This document shows positions 48,383 through 55,843 of a DNA stretch of 64,000 nt, piece after piece (position 1 is the first letter of the stretch; each line of letters begins with the position of its first letter). The notes under the pieces were generated by a model. It was not told where the DNA came from and made no database searches. It was given only the letters and a program-made list of their open reading frames with translations. Origin of the DNA: [Clostridium] scindens (GTDB taxonomy: Bacteria; Bacillota; Clostridia; Lachnospirales; Lachnospiraceae); assembly GCF_019597925.1 (NCBI RefSeq), contig NZ_CP080442.1, positions 1,095,001 through 1,159,000 of the forward strand. Direction: 5' to 3'. The position numbers and the translations under genes were made by a program.

Positions 48383-49774
48383 ATGAATCAGTATGACGTG
48401 ATTATTATAGGCGCGGGTCCCTCCGGGATTTTCTGCGCATATGAATTGATGAGACAAAAACCGGATCTGAAGGTTTTAATGATTGAAAAGGGTCGTTCGA
48501 TTGAAAAGAGACAGTGCCCGAAGAGAAAGACCAAGACTTGCGTGGGCTGCCAGCCCTGCTCGATTACTACAGGATTTGCCGGAGCCGGAGCATTTTCGGA
48601 TGGGAAATTATCCCTCTCCCCGGATGTGGGAGGAACGCTTCCGGAGATTCTGGGATATGAGAGGGCAACAGAACTGATCCACGAGGCAGACGACATCTAT
48701 CTGAAGTTCGGAGCAGATCAGAAAGTCTATGGCATCGAGGATTATGAGGCCATCGAGAATATCCGCGCCAAGGCGATCCGCGCGAACCTGAAGCTGATTG
48801 AATGTCCAATCCGCCATCTTGGAACCGAGGAAGGATATAAGATCTATACCAGGCTGCAGGAGCATCTAAAATCCTGCGGCGTTGAGATCAGGTTCATGAC
48901 CATGGTCAAGGATATTATCGTGGAAGATGGCGCTGCCACAGGAGTCGTGACGGATAAGGGCGAGGAATTCTATGCGCCGGAGATTGTGGCAGGAATCGGA
49001 AGAGAAGGCTCTGAGTGGTTCTCCCATATCTGCAAGGAGCATGAGATCGAGACGCGCAACGGCACGGTGGATGTAGGCGTACGCGTGGAAGTCCGGGATG
49101 AGATCATGAAGGAACTTAATGAGAAGCTTTACGAGGCGAAGCTGGTATATTATACGCCGACGTTTGATGATAAAGTCCGCGTGTTCTGCACCAACCCCTC
49201 AGGGGAAGTGGCAACGGAGTATTACGATGACGGCCTGGCGGTGGTAAATGGCCATGCATATAAATCCAAGGATATGAAGACGAATAATACCAATTTTGCG
49301 CTGCTGGTTTCCAAGAATTTTACGGAGCCGTTCAAATCACCCATTGAATACGGCAAGCAGATCGCGCAGCTTGGAAATATGCTGTGCGATGGCAAGATAC
49401 TTCTGCAGCGCTACGGGGATTTCCGTCGGGGCAGGCGTACTACCGAGGAACGGCTGAACCGTAACAACATCGTACCGACGCTGAAAGACGCGGTTCCGGG
49501 AGATCTGTCGCTGGTATTCCCGCACCGGATCATGGTAGCCATCGATGAGATGATCCAGGCGCTTGACAAAGTGACCCCGGGCATCGCTTCCGATGAGACG
49601 CTTTTGTACGGCGTGGAAGTGAAGTTCTATTCCAATAAAGTGGTCGTGAATCAGGATTTTGAGACCAGCGTAAAAGGCCTTCGGGCAATGGGCGACGGCG
49701 CTTCCATCACCAGAGGGCTTCAACAGGCATCCGCCAATGGCATAAGTGTCGCAAGAAGCATATTAGCAAAGTAG
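48383..49774 (+). CDS. COG2509-type FAD-dependent dehydrogenase
   Basis: 463 residues. FAD Rossmann motif IIIGAGPSGIFCAYEL (8-23). A Cys-rich insert follows: CPKRKTKTCVGCQPCS (~residues 46-61, C-x7-C-x2-C-x2-C), then GFAGAGAFSDGKL. The C-terminus ends GLRAMGDGASITRGLQQASA, the second FAD contact. COG2509 proteins are widespread uncharacterised flavoproteins. The Cys cluster suggests a metal or Fe-S site. Substrate unknown. Monocistronic, with a terminator-like hairpin downstream. Confidence 0.85.
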   Translation: MNQYDVIIIGAGPSGIFCAYELMRQKPDLKVLMIEKGRSIEKRQCPKRKTKTCVGCQPCSITTGFAGAGAFSDGKLSLSPDVGGTLPEILGYERATELIHEADDIYLKFGADQKVYGIEDYEAIENIRAKAIRANLKLIECPIRHLGTEEGYKIYTRLQEHLKSCGVEIRFMTMVKDIIVEDGAATGVVTDKGEEFYAPEIVAGIGREGSEWFSHICKEHEIETRNGTVDVGVRVEVRDEIMKELNEKLYEAKLVYYTPTFDDKVRVFCTNPSGEVATEYYDDGLAVVNGHAYKSKDMKTNNTNFALLVSKNFTEPFKSPIEYGKQIAQLGNMLCDGKILLQRYGDFRRGRRTTEERLNRNNIVPTLKDAVPGDLSLVFPHRIMVAIDEMIQALDKVTPGIASDETLLYGVEVKFYSNKVVVNQDFETSVKGLRAMGDGASITRGLQQASANGISVARSILAK

Positions 49775-49790
49775 AGACAGGTAAGAATAT

Positions 49791-49847
49791 AAAAGGGGAC
49801 GTAATGCTTTTGACAATGTTACGGCCCCTTTTGACGTTATTTTTTTA
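49791..49847 (+). terminator. Imperfect terminator upstream of glmM
   Basis: AAAAGGGG (49791-49798) pairs with CCCCTTTT (49825-49832) and inner CGTAA pairs with TTACG, with a mismatch between. A TTATTTTTTT tract follows a few bases later. Confidence 0.55.
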
Positions 49848-49855
49848 CATTTGGG

Positions 49856-49884
49856 TTGTATATAAAGTAAAAAAAATATATAAT
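49856..49884 (+). promoter_or_regulatory. Promoter of glmM
   Basis: TTGTAT (49856-49861) and TATAAT (49879-49884) are separated by 17 bp, 74 bp upstream of the ATG. Confidence 0.7.
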
Positions 49885-49957
49885 AGTAAAGGTGTGAATG
49901 CTGATAGTGCAAAAAAATCGGTAAATATGGCAAATGATTTGAAGGAGAAGTATTGCT

Positions 49958-51304
49958 ATGGGAAAATATTTTGGAACAGATGGATTCCGCGGGGAAGCCA
50001 ATGAGGTATTGACGGTTGAACATGCATTCAAAGTGGGAAGGTTTCTTGGATGGTACTACGGCCAGGATCATAAGGCCAAGGTCGTGATCGGAAAGGATAC
50101 CAGAAGAAGCAGCTACATGTTCGAGTATGCGCTGGTTGCGGGACTTACGGCATCCGGAGCAAATGCGTATCTGCTCCACGTTACGACGACGCCAAGCGTA
50201 TCCTATGTGACAAGGACGGAGAATTTTGACTGTGGAATCATGATTTCTGCCAGCCACAATCCTTTCTATGATAATGGGATCAAGGTGATCAACGGAAAAG
50301 GACATAAGCTGGAGGCTGAAGTAGAAGAAAAGATAGAACGCTATATAGATGGCGAGATGGGCGAGCTGCCGCTTGCCAAGAAGGAGGAGATTGGCCGTAC
50401 CGTAGACTATGCGGCAGGAAGAAACCGTTACATAGGCTACCTGATCTCCCTGGCTACCCGGTCATTTGAAGATAAGAAGGTGGGCCTGGACTGTTCCAAT
50501 GGAAGCGCGTTTGCCATTGCAAAGAGCGTTTACGATGCATTGGGGGCAAAGACTTTTGTGATCAACTGCGAGCCGGATGGCACCAATATTAATACGAACT
50601 GCGGCTCCACCCATATCGAGGTGCTGAGGGAGTATGTAAAGGAGAATCATCTGGATGTGGGATTCGCCTTTGATGGAGACGCGGACCGCTGCATCGCGGT
50701 GGATGAGAACGGCAATGTGATAGACGGAGATTTGATCTTATATGTATGCGGCAAGTATATGAAGGAGAACGGACGTCTCAACGGAGATACCATTGTCACT
50801 ACGATCATGTCCAACCTGGGGTTATACAAAGCCTGTGACAAGGTAGGCCTGAAATATGAGAAGACTGCGGTGGGCGATAAGTACGTCTATGAAAATATGG
50901 TTCAGAATAACTTCTCTCTTGGAGGGGAACAGTCTGGACATATCATTTTCAGCAAGCATGCAACCACGGGAGACGGCATCCTCACCTCCCTTATGATCAT
51001 GGAAGTCATGCTGGAGAAGAAGTTAAGCCTCTCCAAGCTTGCCGAGGATGTGAAGATCTATCCGCAATTGCTTCAGAACGTGCGGGTGGCAGATAAGAAG
51101 ACGGCACGGGAGAATCCAGAGGTCATGAAAGCAGTTGACGCAGTGGCAGAGGCACTGGGAGATGACGGACGCATCCTGGTAAGGGAGAGCGGAACCGAGC
51201 CGGTGATCCGGGTAATGGTAGAAGCGGCCACGGATGAACTTTGCGCCAAATATGTGGGCCAGGTCGTCGATGTGATCAAATCGCAAGGCCTTGTTGCTGA
51301 GTAG
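49958..51304 (+). CDS. glmM: Phosphoglucosamine mutase
   Basis: 448 residues of the alpha-D-phosphohexomutase family. It opens GKYFGTDGFRGEANE. The phosphoserine loop is ISASHNPFYDNGIK, with catalytic Ser at ~99. The Mg2+ loop is FDGDADRC (~240), the sugar-binding loop is GGEQSGHIIF, and the phosphate-binding loop is RESGTEPVIRV. GlmM rather than other mutases is supported by GEQSGHI. It converts glucosamine-6-P to glucosamine-1-P for peptidoglycan. RBS AAGGAG. Confidence 0.97.
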   Translation: MGKYFGTDGFRGEANEVLTVEHAFKVGRFLGWYYGQDHKAKVVIGKDTRRSSYMFEYALVAGLTASGANAYLLHVTTTPSVSYVTRTENFDCGIMISASHNPFYDNGIKVINGKGHKLEAEVEEKIERYIDGEMGELPLAKKEEIGRTVDYAAGRNRYIGYLISLATRSFEDKKVGLDCSNGSAFAIAKSVYDALGAKTFVINCEPDGTNINTNCGSTHIEVLREYVKENHLDVGFAFDGDADRCIAVDENGNVIDGDLILYVCGKYMKENGRLNGDTIVTTIMSNLGLYKACDKVGLKYEKTAVGDKYVYENMVQNNFSLGGEQSGHIIFSKHATTGDGILTSLMIMEVMLEKKLSLSKLAEDVKIYPQLLQNVRVADKKTARENPEVMKAVDAVAEALGDDGRILVRESGTEPVIRVMVEAATDELCAKYVGQVVDVIKSQGLVAE

Positions 51305-51344
51305 GATATGAAAGCATAAAAAGTGAACAAATAAGTGAACAAAT

Positions 51345-51378
51345 AAGGGTTCCGCTCTAGATAGAGTGGAACCCTTTT
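51345..51378. terminator. Bidirectional terminator between glmM and the YitT gene
   Basis: A perfect 14-bp stem (51345-51358 with 51363-51376) ends in TTTT on the plus strand. It overlaps the start of the convergent gene's 3' end. A direct repeat AAGTGAACAAAT lies just upstream (51321-51344). Confidence 0.85.
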
Positions 51379-52199
51379 CCTATGATCTCGCTGGTATTGG
51401 AGATAAGAAGGAACGCGTCCGGCGCATTTTCCTTAATAAAATTCCTGAGTTTGACGGCCTCGATCCGATTAAGCGCCGTAAAGATGATATATTTGTCCTC
51501 GCCGGAGAACGCGCCTTGGGCCAGGACAATGGTGGCGCTTCGATGCAAGTCATCCTTGATAAAGTCGCAGATCGGCTTGGGACTTGTGCACACTACGTTA
51601 AAATACTTGGATAGATTCAAACTTTCAATAAAGCCGTCAATCATAAAGGAGCGGACGGCTAGTCCCAGAAAAGAATAAAGCCCGGTCTCGATATCGAATA
51701 CGAAGCAGCCTGCAAGGGTAATAATAAAGTCAGTGATCAAAAGCGCCTTTCCAATATCCGTGCTGGTATATTTTTTCATGATCATGGCAATGATATCCGT
51801 TCCCCCGCTGGACGCGCCGATATTAAAGAGCACGGCAGAGCCAAGGGAAGGAAGCGCGATGGCAAAAGCCAGTTCCAGCACCGGCTGATCGGTAAGCGGC
51901 TGGTTCAGTGGATACAGCCGTTCCAATACGGATAAGGTGACAGACAAAAGGATGCTGCAGTAGGCTGTCTTTTCCGCAAATTTCTTGCCAAGGACCACGA
52001 AGCCGATGGCAAGAAGCACCATGTTGGCAATGAACGTAAAGTCGCTGGCGGAGATTCGGCCTGTCTTCGCTACCAGGACCGCAAGTCCTGTGATTCCGCC
52101 AAACGTAAAGTTGTTGGCGAATTTAAAGAAGTAGATGCCTACTGCCATTATTATGGTACTGAAGGTTAATAAGAAGAAACTTTTTAATTTCGTTTTCAT
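51357..52199 (-). CDS. YitT-family membrane protein
   Basis: 280 residues from the ATG at 52199, preceded by GGAGGG. Five membrane helices in the first ~170 residues (IIMAVGIYFFKFANNFTFGG, ITGLAVLVAK, SGGTDIIAMIMKK as the YitT_membrane hallmark). A cytoplasmic DUF2179 domain occupies ~residues 190-280 (VVCTSPKPICDFIKDDLHRS, KYIIFTALNRIEAVKLRNFI). Transport role is suspected, but unproven, for the family. Divergent from the 4-hydroxybutyrate dehydrogenase gene. Confidence 0.92.
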   Translation of the reverse strand: MKTKLKSFFLLTFSTIIMAVGIYFFKFANNFTFGGITGLAVLVAKTGRISASDFTFIANMVLLAIGFVVLGKKFAEKTAYCSILLSVTLSVLERLYPLNQPLTDQPVLELAFAIALPSLGSAVLFNIGASSGGTDIIAMIMKKYTSTDIGKALLITDFIITLAGCFVFDIETGLYSFLGLAVRSFMIDGFIESLNLSKYFNVVCTSPKPICDFIKDDLHRSATIVLAQGAFSGEDKYIIFTALNRIEAVKLRNFIKENAPDAFLLISNTSEIIGKGFHSI

Positions 52200-52300
52200 A
52201 ATTCCCTCCTTTGTCTGCATTGTAAATCTGCCGTGTAGAAATGTCAACGGATTCATGCTATATTGGAAGAAGAATAATGTAAGCAAGGAGATGCGAAGAG

Positions 52301-53416
52301 ATGAAAATATTTCAGCAGAAATCAAGAATTCAGAAGTTTGAAGATGTACGGCAATTTGTGGAAGAGTATCAGTTAGGAAAGGATGATTTCATTCTGGCGA
52401 GCAAAAGCATTTACGAACGGTATTTTGCGCCGCTTTCGCTGGAGGCGCATGTAGTATACAAAAGCCAGTATGGAAAAGGCGAACCCACGGATGCCATGGT
52501 AGACGGGCTGATGGAAGATTTCGCGAAGACACAGTGTAAGAGGATTGTAGCCATCGGAGGCGGCGCGGTCATCGATATGGCAAAGATCCTGGTGCTTGAG
52601 GGGACATATAAGACGGAAGATATTTTTCTTAGGAAAGTGCCGCTTAAGAAGGCGCGCCCGCTGATCGCGGTTCCAACTACCTGCGGCGCTGGATCAGAGG
52701 TATCCAATGTATCCATTGCAGAACTGACGAATCTACATACCAAGCTTGGGCTGGCAGTGGATGAGATCTATGCGGATGAGGCAGTGCTGATCCCGGAACT
52801 TTTGCGGGAACTTCCATACTCGTTCTTTGCCACAAGCGCGATTGACGCTTTCATCCATGCGATAGAGTCTTACGTTTCTCCGAAGGCGAATCTGTATACG
52901 GAGATGTTCAGCATGAAGGCCATGGAGATGATCGTGGGAGGCTTTCGCAAGATGGCCGAACACGGGAAGGAATACCGCATGGAACTGCTGGATGATTTCC
53001 TGACGGCCAGCAACCTGGCGGGAATCGCATTTGGGAATGCGGGTACTGGCGCGGTCCACGCTATGTCCTATCCGCTGAGCGGCGTCTACCATGTGACGCA
53101 TGGGGAGGCCAATTATCAGTTCCTGGTGGCCGTGTTCGAGACCTATCAGCAGTTGAATCCGGATGGGAAGATCAGGCAGTTAAACCATTTCCTTGGAGGC
53201 CTGCTTGGCTGCGATGAGAGCCTGGCATACCAGGAACTGGAAAAATTATTGAATGTGATCATCGCCCGCAGGCAGCTCCGTGAATATGGAATGAAAGAAG
53301 GAGAGATAGAAGAATTCGCGAAAAGCGTGGAAAAGAGCCAGACCAGGCTTCTGAACCAGAGTTATGTCAAGTTTTCCTGGCAGCAGATGGCAGAAATATA
53401 CAGAAGGCTATATTAG
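52301..53416 (+). CDS. 4hbD: 4-Hydroxybutyrate dehydrogenase (iron-containing ADH family)
   Basis: 371 residues, the same length as the Clostridium kluyveri enzyme and very similar in the key blocks: GGGAVIDMAKIL, VPTTCGAGSEVSNVSIAEL, ATSAIDAFIHAIESYVSPKA, GIAFGNAGTGAVHAMSYPLS, YHVTHGEANYQFL and REYGMKEGEIEEFA. His residues of DAFIHAIES and YHVTHGEANY supply metal ligands. It reduces succinate semialdehyde to 4-hydroxybutyrate in succinate fermentation to butyrate. The other pathway genes are not in this window, so the role is inferred from protein similarity. Confidence 0.87.
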   Translation: MKIFQQKSRIQKFEDVRQFVEEYQLGKDDFILASKSIYERYFAPLSLEAHVVYKSQYGKGEPTDAMVDGLMEDFAKTQCKRIVAIGGGAVIDMAKILVLEGTYKTEDIFLRKVPLKKARPLIAVPTTCGAGSEVSNVSIAELTNLHTKLGLAVDEIYADEAVLIPELLRELPYSFFATSAIDAFIHAIESYVSPKANLYTEMFSMKAMEMIVGGFRKMAEHGKEYRMELLDDFLTASNLAGIAFGNAGTGAVHAMSYPLSGVYHVTHGEANYQFLVAVFETYQQLNPDGKIRQLNHFLGGLLGCDESLAYQELEKLLNVIIARRQLREYGMKEGEIEEFAKSVEKSQTRLLNQSYVKFSWQQMAEIYRRLY

Positions 53417-53455
53417 TCCATTATTGCATTAGAAAAACATTAATTACACATAATA

Positions 53456-53472
53456 TCCTCCACGAAGGAGGA
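53456..53472 (+). promoter_or_regulatory. Hairpin covering the eno ribosome-binding site
   Basis: TCCTCC (53456-53461) is the exact complement of GGAGGA (53467-53472), which is the Shine-Dalgarno of eno nine bases before its ATG. The loop is ACGAA. Folding would hide the RBS. Confidence 0.6.
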
Positions 53473-53480
53473 GATAAGCG

Positions 53481-54794
53481 ATGTATAAGTATTTACCGAT
53501 TACGGATGTATACGCAAGAGAAATCTTAGATTCCCGTGGGAATCCGACTATAGAAGTGGAAGTGCTGGCAGGGGACGAATACCTAGGGAGGGCCAGCGTG
53601 CCGTCCGGCGCCTCTACCGGACAGTATGAGGCAGTAGAACTCAGGGATAAGGAAGAGCGGTATGGCGGCCTTGGAGTGGAGAGGGCGGTAGACCATGTGA
53701 ATGCCAAGATCGCACCGGCAGTGATTGGCGTGAACGTATTTGAACAGCCGGCCCTTGACGCCATCCTGCTGCAGCTGGATGGTACCCAGAATAAGTCTCA
53801 TCTCGGTGCCAATGCCATGCTGGGAGTGTCCATGGCAGCGGCCAGGGCGGCAGCAGGCGCGCTGCATATGCCGCTGTATGCTTATCTGGGCGGTACCAAT
53901 GCCAAGAAGATGCCGGTGCCAATGATGAACATCATGAATGGCGGCAAGCATGCGGATAATACCATTGATATCCAGGAATTCATGATCATGCCCACTGGCG
54001 CCTGCTGCTTCAAGGAAGGCCTTAGAATGTGCGCAGAGATATACCACGTGTTGAAGAAACTCTTAAAAGACCAGGGATACGGCACGGCGGTGGGAGATGA
54101 GGGCGGATTCGCGCCGAATCTTCCGGATGCCAAGGAAGCCCTGCGATTCATCACGGAAGCCATCACAAAGGCCGGATATAAGCCGGGAGAAGACATCGTC
54201 ATTGCGCTGGACGTAGCAGCCACGGAATTATACGATAAGAGTTTCAAGAAATACGTGTTTGAAGGCGAAGGCAGGATGCACGGCCATAAAGTTATCCGAT
54301 CAGTGGAAGAACTGATCGATTATTATGAAGAACTTGCGGAAGAATTCCCGATTGCCTCCATCGAAGATCCTTTGGATGAAGAGGACTGGGAAGGATGGGA
54401 ACTACTGACCACCAGGATGGGCTTGGATACGCAGCTGGTGGGGGATGACCTGTTTGTCACCAACACCAGAAGGCTTAAGAAGGGAATTGAACGGGAAGTG
54501 GCCAATGCCATCCTGATCAAGGTCAATCAGATTGGAACGCTCACAGAAGCTTTCGATGCGATTGAGATGGCTCAGAAGGCAGGCTACAAAACGATCATAT
54601 CCCACCGTTCCGGCGAGACCGCTGATCCTATCATAGCGGATATCGCGGTCGCGTTTAATGCCGGACAGATCAAGACCGGGGCTCCGTGCCGTTCGGAGCG
54701 GGTGTCCAAATACAACCAGCTGCTCAGGATTGAAGAGCGTCTGGGAGATATCGCAGTATATGAAGATCCTTTTGGAACTTTGGATGCGCTGTAA
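53481..54794 (+). CDS. eno: Enolase
   Basis: 437 residues. All enolase signatures appear: AREILDSRGNPTIEVEV, PSGASTGQYEAVELRD, MPVPMMNIMNGGKHADNTID, GDEGGFAPNLPDAKEAL, the metal ligands in IALDVAATE, SIEDPLDEED, GDDLFVTN, and ILIKVNQIGTLTEAF then SHRSGETADPIIAD. It makes phosphoenolpyruvate in glycolysis. Monocistronic; the SD is within a small hairpin. A weak AT-rich hairpin follows the stop (54811-54834). Confidence 0.98.
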   Translation: MYKYLPITDVYAREILDSRGNPTIEVEVLAGDEYLGRASVPSGASTGQYEAVELRDKEERYGGLGVERAVDHVNAKIAPAVIGVNVFEQPALDAILLQLDGTQNKSHLGANAMLGVSMAAARAAAGALHMPLYAYLGGTNAKKMPVPMMNIMNGGKHADNTIDIQEFMIMPTGACCFKEGLRMCAEIYHVLKKLLKDQGYGTAVGDEGGFAPNLPDAKEALRFITEAITKAGYKPGEDIVIALDVAATELYDKSFKKYVFEGEGRMHGHKVIRSVEELIDYYEELAEEFPIASIEDPLDEEDWEGWELLTTRMGLDTQLVGDDLFVTNTRRLKKGIEREVANAILIKVNQIGTLTEAFDAIEMAQKAGYKTIISHRSGETADPIIADIAVAFNAGQIKTGAPCRSERVSKYNQLLRIEERLGDIAVYEDPFGTLDAL

Positions 54795-54892
54795 GATTTT
54801 CAGCTTTCTTTAGAAATCTAAAGAAATATTTTGTTTATCATAAAGAGAATCTTAAGATTTAAGGCGTAAGATGAGAACCAGGAGGTGGTAAT

Positions 54893-55843
54893 ATGCATAC
54901 GATTTCGGTTATCATACCATGTTTTAATGAAGAAGAGGCGCTGCCGGTCTATTATGAAGCCATGACCAAGGTTATGGAGCAGATGGATATGGCAGAATTC
55001 GAATTGCTATTTGTAGATGACGGTTCTACCGACCGCACGCTTGGAATATTAAAGAGTTTGAATGAAAGGGATGAACGGTGCAGGTATCTGTCCTTTTCCA
55101 GAAATTTTGGAAAAGAGGCGGCTATCTATGCCGGCCTTGGCAATGCGAAGGGGGACTATGTGGCCATCATGGATGTGGACTTGCAGGACCCTCCGTCGCT
55201 GCTGCCCAAGATGTACGGGATTCTGGAAAATGAAGAATATGACAGTGTGGCAACGAAGCGTTCCACTCGGACAGGAGAGCCAAAGATCCGGTCTTTCCTG
55301 TCCGAAAGTTTTTATAAGTTTATCAACCGGATCTCCAAGACGGAGATTGTAAATGGCGCGCGGGATTATCGGCTGATGAAGCGCAAGATGGTGGATGCGG
55401 TGTTGGAAATGAGCGAGTACAACCGTTTTTCGAAAGGCATCTTCCAATGGGTAGGATTTCGTACCAAGTGGCTGGAATATGAGAATGTCGAACGGGCGGC
55501 AGGGGAGACTAAATGGTCCGTGCGCAAGCTGTTCCTGTATTCGCTGGAAGGAATTACCGGGTTCTCGGTGGCGCCGCTCTCCCTGGCCTCGATCGCGGGA
55601 GTGCTGTTCTGCCTGATATCATTTTTGATGATCGTAGTAATAGTTGTCCGGACGCTGATCTGGGGAGACCCTGTATCAGGCTGGCCGTCCTTGGTGTGCA
55701 TTATTTTTATGGTAGGCGGCATCCAGTTATTCTGCACAGGCATCGTAGGGCAGTATCTGTCCAAGACGTATCTGGAGACGAAGCGCCGCCCTATATTCAT
55801 TTTAAAGGATTCCAGCGATGACAAGGATGGAGGGGAGTTATGA
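54893..55843 (+). CDS. GT2 glycosyltransferase, CsbB/GtrB-like polyprenyl-phosphate sugar synthase
   Basis: 316 residues. GT-A domain ~1-225: VIIPCFNEEEALP, FVDDGSTDRTLGIL (DDGS), IMDVDLQDPPSLLP (DxD-type DVD), and RFSKGIFQWVGFRT. Two C-terminal membrane helices (~228-255 and ~262-290) anchor it. The plan is that of enzymes that load a sugar onto undecaprenyl phosphate. Its 4-bp overlap with a YfhO gene mirrors the csbB-yfhO pair of Bacillus subtilis, where the products glycosylate lipoteichoic acid. Confidence 0.92.
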   Translation: MHTISVIIPCFNEEEALPVYYEAMTKVMEQMDMAEFELLFVDDGSTDRTLGILKSLNERDERCRYLSFSRNFGKEAAIYAGLGNAKGDYVAIMDVDLQDPPSLLPKMYGILENEEYDSVATKRSTRTGEPKIRSFLSESFYKFINRISKTEIVNGARDYRLMKRKMVDAVLEMSEYNRFSKGIFQWVGFRTKWLEYENVERAAGETKWSVRKLFLYSLEGITGFSVAPLSLASIAGVLFCLISFLMIVVIVVRTLIWGDPVSGWPSLVCIIFMVGGIQLFCTGIVGQYLSKTYLETKRRPIFILKDSSDDKDGGEL

